Origin: Fasciolopsis buskii
Lineage: Eukaryota > Platyhelminthes > Trematoda > Plagiorchiida > Fasciolidae
Assembly: GCA_008360955.1 (NCBI GenBank)
Contig: LUCM01006850.1
Location: 44,928 to 108,927, forward strand
DNA: 64,000 nt
Direction: 5' to 3'
The translations under genes were made by a program, and so were the position numbers. This document shows, in pieces, positions 40,880 to 52,791 of this stretch (position 1 is its first letter; each line of letters starts with the position of its first letter). Under the pieces are notes generated by a model, which had not been told where the DNA came from, ran no database searches, and saw only the letters and a list, made by a program, of their open reading frames with translations.

Positions 40880-41173
40880 CGCGGGTGAAACGATAGCCAT
40901 GCAAAAAGCTACAAAAGCAGGACGATCATAACAACCCGATATTCAACGAATGAGCCGAGAGCGGTCGGCTGTAACCTCAACAAGGCCGGTCAAACTCAGA
41001 TCACAATAGTTGTCTGGAGCTTTTATCATAAGTTTTACTGTGATTCCAACTGCCGGAATATTCGCTTCAAACTTATACCGCGGAGTTGAAAGTAAATTGA
41101 CAGATTGAACAACAAATTACCGATTTCTGTGTCCATGTCCGTGTCCGTATGTTTGTGCATGTGTATACACACT

Positions 41174-41198
41174 CATATATACATATATATATATATAG
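41174..41198. repeat. (TA)n microsatellite
   Basis: Short TATATACATATATATATATA-type run beside a GTGTATACACAC sequence. Confidence 0.9.
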
Positions 41199-41408
41199 AT
41201 GCCCAGACGGGAATGAACGCGCAGAGTAATAAAAGTCAAAAAGATTGACCGAACGCTTTATGCAGCTTTTCGAAAATACCTACACGCCGTCCCGTTTTCT
41301 GCCCAAGGTCAGTTTTAAGCGAAATCGTTCGTCATCTTAGCACTAGCCGAACATGATTTTGTTCTGTAACACGGGCACCAGACTTCAGATATCCATAACC
41401 ACTCGACG

Positions 41409-41429
41409 CACACACACATACACACACAG
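41409..41429. repeat. (CA)n microsatellite
   Basis: CACACACACATACACACACAG, giving the Cys-Val repeats of overlapping minus-strand frames. Confidence 0.9.
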
Positions 41430-44400
41430 TGAAAAACATGAGAACTTTTTGGCCGTTTCGTCGGTGATGAAAAATGAAAAAATGAAAGTAATTTAAGGGC
41501 AGTTGTTTGAAGTACACTAAAATTGACACTTTTTGTCCGTCCCATAAACGCCATAATAGTAGGGCCAAAAGTGTGGTATACGTGTACGCTGATGTGTCCC
41601 CATCTGGCCCACTATCACAATTTTCGTTCAGCATAAGTCAGTGGGAAAAATGCCTGTATGTTTTATTGGGGTGAGTCCGTTGAGTGCAGAACAAACAGAA
41701 CGAAAAGTGACAATGATAGAATAACTACTTCTCGGTGCTTGGTTAACCAGTTGAAAGCCAATATTTTCATTTGACAATCGGAAAAAGATCCCGTTCGTAG
41801 TTGTGCGCGGTGCTCCAACGAATAAGTTGGGTCGTGTCCTCCAGATGCTTGCTCTTGATTGGGCTTGAGAGACCTGATTTAACGTGGTTTGTAGTTTTTT
41901 ACAAGCATTTCCATCAAGCATCAAACGAGTGGCCTACGTCTTAATCGTAACCTAGGTATAACTTCTGGGGGATGGGACCATATTATGTATTCAGAAATTT
42001 GTTCGCATCCGGGAAGCAAGCAATGCTTGTCTTGCCACAAGGTGTACGGGTCTACTATCTCTGGAGTGACACTAGCGCGTTCGGTTGTGGACTTAGAACA
42101 GTAACATGACAGCGATCACCCTTGCAGCTTTGAGACTTATAACCCAGTCGGTGCGTGAAACGATTTATATTACCATGCCTCATTGAAATCCTATAAAACA
42201 AAGCGCTGGGAATTATGTATTGCAAATCTTCGTCCGTTGGAAGAAATAAATTTTGTGTTCTAAACGATTTTCCAGGAATCTGGGATTGGTATATCAGTCC
42301 GCCAGGTATGACAGAACGAGTGCACATGACGTACTTTTAATCTGATTTCACAAATTACACAATTATTGAAATAAATTTATGTGGGCCATTCCCTCACTAT
42401 CCCTATTTGTTTGGCAATGCAACCAAATAAAGCACTATTGATTCCGTTTTTTCCAGCGGCTTCATTCAGTCTATTAAAAGCGTGATGTATTCTTCTTGTT
42501 ATTGAAAGATACTGAAAAACCACGAGGTCATCGCGCATAGCGTATCTTTTTGCTTCACATCAAGTTAAAACTAAAAGCCTACACATAGGATTGTTTGTAC
42601 TGTACTGCATCGATCAAGTCCTAAAGGATCCGCCACAAATTCACCAAAGATGTGCTGGTGGACCTCGTTGCCTCATGATATCAGTCACTCTGATGAGCTT
42701 CCTTTTTGAGTTTGTGTTGGATTTTCCACTTATTCCATCGTTTTGAGGGTCTTTATCAGTGCTTTGCAAGCATTCAAGATGCAGAGATCTCCTTGCGCGA
42801 ACACCCTCAAAGTCAACCGAATATGTTCGCTGTTCGGTTAGCATTTCTCTGAAATATGGAATCAGACAAAATTTACAACGTATTCAAGAGAAGATGCATT
42901 CAATCAAAAAAAAACAGTAGATCAGTGTGAGTATGGTTTGCACGTAGAATACAGTACATGATAAACCATGACTCATAAGTCATGATATTGGTGTAAGAAT
43001 TTCAAGCAGTTAGCTGTTTTTAATAACTTGTCTGGCACCTCATGGTTACCGACCTCGAACTTCAATAAAATATTACGACAGGTATCCAAAAGCGAGCCCT
43101 GATATCCTTATTCATTAGCCGAATTACTATAGCCAAACAAGGGTTGGAAACAAGAAACTAGATGAATGAATATGGTGCATAAACACTGATATAAGTAAGT
43201 ATGACGATAATATGAAGTGATACTTCTCAGTAATGGGTGCACTCAAAAAGCCCTCAACACATGACAGAAAGCATGAGGAGCAAACCAATGTGCAACCGAT
43301 GGAAACGTACCTCTGACGTCATTTTTAAGGAGGGAAAACATTTACACGGTGTTTATTATCCCCTTGCATTTGTCGTATTCGGATGGAATTGTTTGAGCCG
43401 AACAAAACGCTGAGGTGATATTTCAAAATTAAAAGTCAACTGCAATATGATTCGGTTGATTAGAACAGTTGGAATTGAACATTCAAAACAGTTACCTGGG
43501 ATTTTCGAGTCACGACTTGTATCAAAAAGTAAGCCCACAAGAGAGTTATTTTACTATAAACATACGTGAAGCCAGGAGTAAGCAGTCTAACAAAGTAATT
43601 TTCCAAAAAACAAAATAGGAAACTAATAATTTTTAAGTTTTGGGGAGAACAGCAGATGTCTTGTAGCGTCTTAGCTTGCCTCTGGTAGAAATTTGTCGAG
43701 CCTAGTAACAGACGACGTCGATGTGACAACTTCGCTTACAGATCAAAGTTACCGCATTCTTATGCTGGAATAACATCTGTGTAATTGCGATAGAAGTTTA
43801 TCACCACACAAAGGCCGCAGATTGCATTACATAACGAAAGGTGCAACACCTTACGTCCTTTTCATATTTTATCATGAATCAGAATGGGTGTAATTTTGAA
43901 GGCGGAAAATTGGTGAATCGAAGGCGGATACCTCAATGGTCTTGGAGTCAGTGTCAAATTTCACGGAAGATGGTAATCCAGTCCTGCCCCCCTAAATGAG
44001 CACCGATGTTGTTCGGATGCTTCCAGAAAACTGCATAACAGGCGTTGTTGTTGATGATGTACGAGATTTCGAAGCGTGCAATCTACCTCGAAGACGAAGG
44101 CCAAATTCGATTGGGTAAGACCGTTGGGACTTGTAATAAATCCTCCTAAGGTTTTGCTGAGGTTAGCAAGATGACGCTAAATAAATGTGCAGAAATATGC
44201 TTAGTTTGCTTACCTTTTAGGACTCCCCAAAATGTCCATAAGCAGGAACTTCAGACTTTGGACCTTGTGGTTAAGTTCGGCAGTTTGTGGACTCTTAGTT
44301 GTTGTTTTTGTTCATCTATATCAATGTTAACCTGTCACATTCCATTTGCATTCCAGCAAGCGGCATGACAAAGAAATCACCGAGACCGAAGAAATTTTGT

Positions 44401-46319
44401 GTTAGTTTGTTCTAAAATCAGCAGCGAAATGAAGTGTGTAAAACCACGTGATGAAAGCAGAGCAATGAAAATCAATTTTATTCAGGTTTAATTCCAATTG
44501 AGGCATAAACCATCCTGCTTCTCTATAAATATGTTGTTGACTCACGTTGTAAACTTTTGACTTAAAATTTAGCAATTGCTAATCCGAGGTTCGAATGTTA
44601 TCAAGTGTTAAATGGTTATAAAAAATTACTTGCTTAAGTATTTCTTCGGGATTGACAAAGTATATACTAATTAAAAATTATTTTGAAAGAGATATACATG
44701 CAATTTTAATATTCTGCCGTCAACAGGTTAGCGAAAAATTGCCACTGCGTTAAAAAATACGTTTATTGTGCAGTATCTCGTTTTAAAACTCAACGTTTTT
44801 TGGAATGTGACCCTTCTATTCATTCGAAAATAGTCGTATGTCTGCAACATGTACTGAGCAATTTTCAAACAACTAAGGATTAAATTCCATCGTTCACAAC
44901 TATATTCCGCTGCCACGGTTTGCGTTGTCATGACGACCCTGCTCAGGGATGCACCTAATTGGTAATATTTGTGTCAATGAGTGGTGTAAAACGCTGAATA
45001 GACTTTGAAACCCTAACCTCTTGTCTTTCAAGTAGACCACTTTTGAAGTGACAGTCCGACAGTCAAAACCCCTGTCTGCGAAGTGTGTTCGAGACAAAAG
45101 CGGTCCTTGATTCACGGACGAGTCTTCCACAAAATATCAAAAGGTCCTGTCGGAGTCATGAAATATGGCCAGACTCCCTTCCAAAACACGTGAGCGTTTT
45201 ACACCAAAGAGAAGTATGACAGATTAGGGTAACCATTGTGGACGTAATAGGCAGAGATGAAGCGAAATTTCTTATATTCTATGAAGATAAATATTCAGTC
45301 ACTATAAACTGTTATCTTTAACGTGTGTTAACGAAATTTCTTACGATGTCCTTGCACATTCTACTAAGAGTTTATGGTATGCTACACAGAACAGCTTGTA
45401 CAATATATTGTTCTTCTTTCACAACACAATTGATACGCATATCGTTAAGTTAGACGCAGGAATCTGAGCAGATGTCAGCAATGATGCCTTGCTTTGGTAT
45501 AGATTTGCATAGTAGGAAATAGTAATCGATCGTCATTTGGGCTGTGGGTGAAATAGCTGTCGAAAGGCAGCTAAATACGCAAGCAAAAGCAAACTGATTT
45601 TTTCATTAATAAACCCAATACCAAGTACCTTCCCACTGGCCGGCTTAATACTGAAAACGAGTGGGAATCGCCTTAGTTTGTCATCTGATTTCTAGTGGGT
45701 TACGAGTATCGAAATAGTAAAGTCGCTTTTTTACTTGTCTTTTTATCTGCTATTCAGTTTCACACTCGCTGATCTGCTTTGATCGTAATGGGAAATGGAA
45801 TTGCCTGTCTATGATTCATCGAAAAATGACATTGTTGTGTAATCCCTTCTGGATTTCCACTTACATTTAACTGGTCACTTACATCGCATCTTAACTTACC
45901 CATTATTCCGTGTATACGAATTGCATTGTCGTTATTACTAAACCTAATATAATCAATCCTAGTGTGAGCAGTAGTGATGACACTATAATTATTAATAATA
46001 ATTACAACGAAAATCTACATTGTTCTTAATGTCTTTGTCACTGGCGCTAAGCATAATATTGTTATTCACTCTGCAACATCTATCACTACTATTATTAGCA
46101 AATGAAGCTTGATTTTTTTATTTATGTATGGTAAAGCAGTCCTGTCTTCTTGCTCCGTTTATCTGTTTGTCTTGACCCAGTCAAATCACCTTTACATATA
46201 AAAGTAAAGCAAACAGCATTTCCAGAAACTTTCTTGCTAGTCTGAGAATTTACACAATTTTCTTAAGACATCGTGCAATTCAGTTTGATCAAATAAATAT
46301 CCAAATGCTGGGCAAATTC

Positions 46320-46480
46320 CTGACAGGCAGTGGCCAAGTAGATGGGGTCAAGGCATATGAACATAAGAGTCGCGGGTTCGAATCCTTCCACCGAAAGCTA
46401 GGTTTTCCACTTGACAGCCTTCTGTTGGCAGCGGCTCGCTCCCTGAAGTGATGTAAATTGTTATTTCATTAATAAAAGGA
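46320..46480 (+). mobile_element. tRNA-derived SINE
   Basis: The head contains an A-box-like TGGCCAAGTAG (46331-46341) and, 32 nt further on, a perfect RNA polymerase III B box GGGTTCGAATCC (46374-46385). It is followed by CTTCCACC, which could be the acceptor-side remnant of a tRNA. The D-arm region GGCCAAGTAGATGG suggests a Leu- or Ser-type ancestor. A non-tRNA body follows (AAAGCTAGGTTTTCCACTTG... CAGCGGCTCGCTCCC), then an A-rich end with AATAAAAG. The anticodon stem does not pair properly, so a functional tRNA gene is unlikely. No flanking target duplication was found by eye, and the end is approximate. Confidence 0.6.
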
Positions 46481-47563
46481 AGTAAAAAATAAAAGATTCT
46501 AAAAGACATACATCCCAGCTCTACCACTATTGTGAAGCTTGTGGCAGACTTACTAACCCTTTTTGGTTAACCGCTAGTCGTTACGGTAAACACGCAGGTA
46601 ATCAGAAAACTGGTTAACGATGATCACACGATTCTACCATCTAATTACTAGACTACAGTGATTCTCAGAATGTTGTGTATGAGTAGGGTAGTCACACAGA
46701 TATAGTTACAATTAAAAATCTAGATCTGATAAATTTACGTGAATATTCAATGATCCCCTTAATCTAGAAAGGCTTTGAATTAAAATATGAAGCTGACTTG
46801 CGAAATGAATTGCAACTCACAACCGGTTCACGAGTCATTTTTCGGCGCTTTTAACATACAACCACTAGGTTTAAGATTTTTCTGCCAAGGTTCACGTCCT
46901 AGGCAAATGATTCGGTAGAACCTAAGGTATATTTCAACAACGTCAACTTAGTACACCATCAGTCATAAGCAGATTCATTCATGCTATTGATTCAGAGTAA
47001 TAGTTTGTTTCACAATATAGTACAGCGCAATCATTTGAAAAAGTCGCCTTATTAAACTTCAATCTGTCAGTACAGCAGAAAGCATAATAAGCTCAACTGT
47101 GAAGGAAATGTTTACCTACATAGTGACATAAAGGAAGCACATCTCGAAGCTATGGTAGCAGTACGAAATGACAAGTATTACGCTTCCTACGACCTTTACT
47201 AAACAAGAAAACGACACCTTCATGTGTTCATAACTGTCATCGATCAGCTGGAATTTAGAACACTTGATGTCAACAATTTCCAATTACCTCTCGCACCGCC
47301 CGTCCATAATCTTGCGCGGATGGACTGTGGGTCAGAGGTGTAGAGCATTGTAAGATACTTATTATCCGTCAGACAAACATGAGTAAGCTGTCGCTCCAAT
47401 CTACGAATCAAACCTATCAAAAATTGTGAATGAACAAATGTGAAACCATATCGAGCTTCCATATAAACTTTTCTACTGCATGTTTACTCACGGGTGCTTT
47501 TATGTACGGTTTTGCGAAACACCCCAAACATACAGCTGTCAGCTTTCATCCGTTTCATGTTAG
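46481..47563. other. Intergenic, nothing recognised
   Basis: Only a 72-aa minus frame at 47244-47462 exceeds 60 residues. There is no recognisable motif. Confidence 0.4.
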
Positions 47564-47718
47564 GCGATTATGTCCCTTGCCCAGAGGCGCACACGTCTGA
47601 TGCACCTCATTAGGATCCCTCGGCCGCGGTATGCCAATAAGGTGGTGATCGAGGAAATCATGCTAGTAAATCGGCTCGATCGGATCCAGCCTGGGGTTGT
47701 TTTGTCCTCTGTGTACGT
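47564..47718 (+). CDS. Candidate internal exon, unidentified
   Basis: A pyrimidine-rich tract ending CATCCGTTTCATGTTAG forms a good acceptor. The following frame is open in phase 0 and encodes AIMSLAQRRTRLMHLIRI and IPRPRYANKVVIEEIML, then NRLDRIQPGVVL. It ends near a GTATGT donor at 47719. Bases 47564-47700 are visibly richer in G+C and CpG than the surroundings, as flatworm exons often are. The spacing of I-E-E-I...N-R-L-D-R-I is vaguely like CFAP97/Hemingway-type coiled segments, too weak to name it. A 75-aa minus frame overlaps but has no splice support. No neighbouring exon was located. Confidence 0.35.
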
Positions 47719-48971
47719 GTATGTTTGTATGTGTGCAAGCCTGCCGGCAGTTAGTCTGGCCAGCCCGCTTGGCAGAGCACGAAGCATCAGATGTGCGGTA
47801 CAAAGTGACCGTTACCTTTGAAGTTGGCAATGTAGATGATGATTACACTGTGCGATAAAGCCGACGAACTTTGATGCGTGACAAGCGGAATCCAAGGAAA
47901 TCACAGGGATGTACACAAGATGAGAGAGAAAACAAATTAACAAAAAAATGTTTTTGAGGATTACCAACTCCTTGAAACATCACGATGCGATGAGATAAAG
48001 CGGTCGATACAACAGAAAACCGCCAGTTACATTTGTCCTGAAGTCCAGTACGAAGACCCGTCCCAAAACTGCCACAGATTTTGACTGCCATACAAAACTA
48101 TGTGAATGTAATAGCACACAAAGAATCGAGCGTCTTGCAAAACACGATACAGTAAACCAATTATCCACCGCCGAATTGATTTGGTTTGGAAATGGGTGAG
48201 GAAATAAACAACCCAGTTACACAAGAATTTGGTGAAACCCTGGCTTGGTACCAGCTTTGAGAATATATTTTTTGATTGGATGAAAACATCTGGAAAAAGC
48301 GCTGAAAGTATTGCATCTCTATGAAATCCATATAGCAAGGGTTAGCTGCTGCTGACCTGTTACCTTATTTTGGAATATTTTGCAACGTTATTAGATTTGA
48401 TGCGGCGTGAATTTCTCTTTATCAGCTATCCATACCATAGTTAGTATCCCTTAGTTTCTTGGGCTTCCCCGCACAGATTGAAAAAATGAAAACATCATGC
48501 GGTCTGTTGCACTTCAACCGATCCCCATTGCCGGAAGCAGTCTGCAGGCTGTTAATCTTCATCATTTTGATGTTACCAGAAAACAGTAGTGGACACAAGA
48601 ACGAATAAACGAAAGTGGTGAAAGAGCTTTGACTGCATCTAAGGGTCAGTAGTCACACGGAATAAGAAAGGATCATCCAGACGCAAGCGCCAAGGGCTTG
48701 TCTGTCTTAGAGCTGAGTGAACCACGAGTGGCCGCAGAGAGGGCAGAATGCAAAGGACGAAATAAAGCAAAACTGGAAGGTTTCGTAGTCAGCAGAGCAC
48801 ACATTAAGACTAGCGTAGAAGGAGGTCATTCCATGCGCTGTTTTTTCTCTATCAGTCAAACACCAGCACATACAGTTTTAAAAATTCACTGTGGTTTAGG
48901 CTACGTTAGCAGCGCTATTACCGAGGTGATTAACTGATTCACCGAGCAGTCACCTCAGAAATCCAAACTCA
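47719..48971. other. Intergenic or intronic, nothing recognised
   Basis: Overlapping frames of 60-103 aa (minus, 47843-48338; plus, 48698-48937) show no domain and no clear splice sites. Confidence 0.35.
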
Positions 48972-48979
48972 CTATCTAC

Positions 48980-49021
<42 letters not shown>

Positions 49022-49105
49022 GTCTATCTATCTATCTATCTATCTATCTATCCACATATATCTATCTATCTATTTATCTATCTATCTATTTATCTATTTA
49101 TCTAC
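48972..49105. repeat. (TCTA)n tetranucleotide array
   Basis: About 134 bases of TCTA/TATC units with a few TGTC, CCACATA and TTTA interruptions. On the other strand it is a TAGA (GATA-class) array. Confidence 0.97.
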
Positions 49106-50800
49106 TGTTTCTATCTCTGCTTCCATGACCCGACTTGTCAAATACCCTACCAATTTGGACCAAATAGTACTGGACAGCAGGGCATTGAAGATGTCTGATT
49201 TTAAGTAACGATCCTATCCACTGGTCAGGTATTTAAAGGCCATCGGATTTGTTGAAGATGCGCAACTATATGGCCTCGGAGATGTTTTTATTTGTTCACA
49301 TTCAAAAGTTGTCAACTTGAAGAGACATACGGGGGAAATTTCATTCAAACACCGAATTGTTTTTTTCTCTCTGACCAGTTCAAATGAGACCTCTCAGAAA
49401 CTTTATGCACAAGTACACGTGAAACAATTTTTATCATCCAAAATTCTGAGTTTAACACCAAGAGGTCTATTTAAGTAACATTGCAGAGTGACTCTTGAGC
49501 CAACGAAGTTCACGTTTGGTTGCCTGTCAACTCCGGAATAATTCTGCTTTCGTAAGCATGTAACCAGATTCGATAACAAAACTGCTTTTCGTAGCTTCAG
49601 CCAACTTGTCATTATACGGGTATGGGAGACATGTGGACGACTTAACCATTTAAGGTACTGTAACCATGGTAACATATGCCTAAGTGGCACATTCACCGTC
49701 GCTGACAACAACTGCAGCCGATGGGAAGCAGATAGACGAGTAATTTTGCTTGCGCATGCTGTTTGAGAGTGACTGAAATAAATTGGTTAGCAAAGAATTT
49801 TCGTAATGCAAATCCATCACGCAAAGTTTTCCCAACAATCTCTGCGAAGATCAATGCGGTCACGACTGGACCTGCATTTTATGTTGCAATTGTCATTGTC
49901 CTAGTCTACATTACTGACTTGTGCAGGTACCACATAGTTTGACTAAAATGTCGCCCATAAAAGCTTGTCAGGAAGGATATATGCAAACAAATGCAGGTTC
50001 GGTCATGCGCAGCCAAACGTTACCTAACGAAACTAGACTGGATAGAGCAAGATGTCCGGTGCATGTCTGTGTGGGTGATGTTATCAAGAAACATTGATCG
50101 ATAAAGCGATACAAATATTGTTAACTATCCACACGCGTTATTGCCAACTTGAAAGCGAGTCATTCTAGCACACCATGGAATCCAGTGAATTAGAAATCCA
50201 TAGACTGGGTCCGACCACTTAAACACTTTACCTTTCGAAAGAACTTGCTCTCCCCCGTAATCTTCTTTGATGTTTATGTTGAAAGGCACGATATCTTAAA
50301 AGCAATTTCACCTTGCCAAACGGATTACTCATTTTTAAAAACCAGCTATTATCCTGAATAGCCCAACGGTCATTAAGAATACAAATCTCCTTGCCAATTG
50401 TACGGATTTAACGAGATTCTCTCCTTCGTTCAAATTACTCAAATATGCACACAGTTGTCTCACTTCAAAACATTAACTACGAACATTAGTTAATTCATTG
50501 TGTGCAAATGACTGCCATTCTGGATGACGACCTTTGACATCCAGTTTTCTGTCCCATTCGTCACAAACTATCATGCAACAATCCTTCATGAATGGTCTCA
50601 ATACCCATGATCAACCTACTTTGTGGAGGTTGCGTTCGGGCATGCCTCTCCCCGGCCAAAGACGATGACAATGTTCAAACCGGATGGTCAAAACTGGATG
50701 TGCGTGACTTCACCCTAAATTCCTGTGCTGTTTATTTTTTAGGATTTTTAAGATTGGGATTTTAAATAATACATTTATATACTCCTTCACTTGTGTTTAG
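49106..50800. other. Upstream of or intron before NKD-like exons
   Basis: No gene is recognised. The stretch ends in a strong polypyrimidine/acceptor sequence, CTCCTTCACTTGTGTTTAG, at 50800. An upstream first exon of the NKD-like gene could lie here or outside the window; I could not identify one with a methionine-glycine start. Confidence 0.35.
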
Positions 50801-51762
50801 TTGCTCCCGTGTTTTTCACCTTCATCCCATTTACAAATACCTCGTTTTATAGTATTGAGTTGCCTGATGTTCACCAAAAGCTACACTGTTTCCCTTCCTT
50901 TGAATATTTTACTGGAGTTGGAATGCTCCGGGCAGTAGTGGATAATATGTTATCTCAACTGCACCCAACCTCACCTTGGATAAGACTGAGCCAGACTCAA
51001 ACGACGGATTCCGAAATGGGGGAATCCAACTTTCATGACACAACTCGCCTGATAAACTCGCGAAATCCCGCTGGTTACCGTATTCCTCCCACTGCCAAAC
51101 CGTTTGCATTGGGCTATCCACCATTCACCTATGAACCACTTGATTCGGAATGTCCTTGTGCAGGATGGAAACAGCCTACTTTTCCATGGCATCAGCGTTG
51201 GACGGAAATCCAGCCGGCGAAAACTGTGGATTGTCTAACACGATCGTATTATCCATACAAGGACGACCGTGTGAACATAGATAGAACTGATAGATCGGAT
51301 GAAAATCTTACGATTTATGATCAACTCTTGGATGAGAGCACTGATGTGACCTATGTCGAGTTGAGCGACTCCAGTAAATTAAGAAATTTAATGCGATCCA
51401 AATCTTCATCCCCACCGCGAGCACGCAGTCAGCAGCCGGGGGTTGCGCGCTGGAATAATCGGACAACAAAACAGACTCTTTTTAAACTGCCTCCTCCACC
51501 GCCACGAATTCTTTCAACCTGGTCGAGAGCAGAAGCGACAGGAGGAGCTGTTACGACGACGGCAAAGGCAAATCTTAAGGTCAGGTCATTTCAGCCGTTT
51601 GACCAGTTTGCCTATCCACCAATGAAAGATAAACAGCACCAGAATATCAACGCCCACCATCATTCTCGTCTAAGTGTGTTGAGAGACTTACGTCACTCAA
51701 ATCGTCTGCAAGAAGCGGTGAATTCCCATTCCGATGCACCTCCTTCAGGGTTCATGCCAACG
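50801..51762 (+). CDS. NKD-like gene, large exon A
   Basis: The longest open frame in the window (about 320 codons), clearly above the background of 60-120. It opens after an acceptor at 50799-50800; a second good acceptor, CTCGTTTTATAG, at 50852 could trim it by about 17 residues. It closes at CCAACG then GTAAGT (donor at 51763, phase 0). The product is hydrophilic: PPFTYEPLDSECPCAGW, aromatic FPWHQRW, an acidic DENLTIYDQLLDESTD, a basic SKSSSPPRARSQQ, a PPPPPR run near 51490-51510, and HHH near 51655. No membrane segment is visible, and no catalytic domain. It is probably a disordered N-terminal part of a scaffold protein. The 741-bp intron that follows joins it in phase to the exon carrying the NKD motif. 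Exon status is well supported; family membership comes only from exon B. Confidence 0.75.
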
Positions 51763-52503
51763 GTAAGTTTACTTACTTCGACATTTGTTTGACTGGTTCT
51801 TCCAGGTTAACCATTTTTTTCGTTTAACGGTAATGCCGTTGCCTTACCAACCTTTATTCATATTGTCAACATAGAACATTGTTCTGTAGTTTCTCCGAAC
51901 GTCGTTTTGTGTCATGTAATGCATTTCTGTTGCTTAAAATCCGGAAAATGACTAAGCAGCACTTTTTTATTGAACTTAGTCTGAATCCTGAGATTATTAT
52001 CGTTAGTTGGGGAACGTTTTTCACGCGCTTTGATAGATCTTCACTTGGTGTTTGCAACCTGTTTACTTTTTTCACATAATTTGAGAATGAAATCAGTTGA
52101 TGGTAGACTAAATACACTGTTAGGTATAAAACTGAAAATTCAAACAGTAAAACATATTTTAGAATGGGAAGTGTATGAAAACAAATTGCACCTCACTGAG
52201 ATCTATCAAAAGGGTTCTGTGTTGATAAGTCGACTCTGTGTGGTCAAAGCAAATTAGGTTGATTACCCGTGGTTTACTGTCCATTTTTATAGTTAAAACT
52301 AAAAGGTAAAATTCGTACAAGGAAGTTTATTGTGGATATTTTTAACGTTTCCTAATACAAGGGCATCTCAATAAACAACTTTTTTCAAACATTTCACATT
52401 GATTATCGTATCGAATAATTTCAATCCGATTTATTTCGTATCTGGATGAATGCCTGCCTACGTCCACATGACTGACCGCAGTCAAACAATTATTTATGTA
52501 CAG
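51763..52503 (+). other. Intron between exons A and B
   Basis: 741 bp from GTAAGT to TACAG. Frames inside it (66-83 aa) are on both strands, overlap each other and have no domain, consistent with non-coding sequence. Confidence 0.65.
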
Positions 52504-52791
52504 TGCGATAAAGAGAACGTGCATCAATCATTTCTGGCACAATCTTCGATGCGGGAAAAACGAACAAGCCTATTGGATCAATGGAATGAGGTGTGTGCAC
52601 ATCAAGACAGAGCATCACGAACAGAAACTGGGTCAAAGTTACCCGGGAATGATCCAATGAGTAGATCCAAACGAGGCAGACAAACAACTGAGAAATTGCC
52701 CTGTACTGCTTTAGCAGCAAATGCAAAATCGCATCATTTTCAATGCTGGACTTTCACATTCTATGACTTCGAGGACCGGAATAAAGTGCAG
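52504..52791 (+). CDS. NKD-like gene, exon B with EF-hand start
   Basis: This 96-codon exon runs from acceptor TTATTTATGTACAG to donor CAG then GTACGT at 52792, phase 0 at both ends. Exon residues 54-61 are basic (RSKRGRQ), followed by EKLPC. Residues 81-96 read CWTFTFYDFEDRNKVQ. Naked cuticle proteins have the order basic SK-K, EL-C, then WTFTLYDFD-x-x-G-K/R-V-T leading into an EF-hand, so seven of nine core residues agree and the remaining two are conservative. In that family this region binds Dishevelled and dampens Wnt signalling. Here the loop has D88 and E90 as possible ligands, but the conserved glycine is Asn. The rest of the EF-hand must lie in a later exon. An alternative reading, as the first strand of a Ras-association domain, is possible but weaker. 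Confidence 0.65.

Larger units (their letters stand above)
36319..46319. other. Long gene-poor stretch
   Basis: Ten kilobases without an assignable gene. The longest frames (about 100 aa at 40465-40764 and 41332-41634, minus, and 98 aa at 41628-41924, minus) have no recognised domain and partly read through microsatellites. Small simple repeats at 39036-39053, 40821-40879, 41174-41198 and 41409-41429 are listed separately or in the findings. Confidence 0.4.

Noticed and set aside
46320..46392. Functional tRNA gene
   Set aside because: Anticodon and acceptor stems do not pair; a SINE is more likely.
50909..51192. Two minus-strand frames of 71-73 aa
   Set aside because: Shadows of the plus-strand exon A, with no motif of their own.
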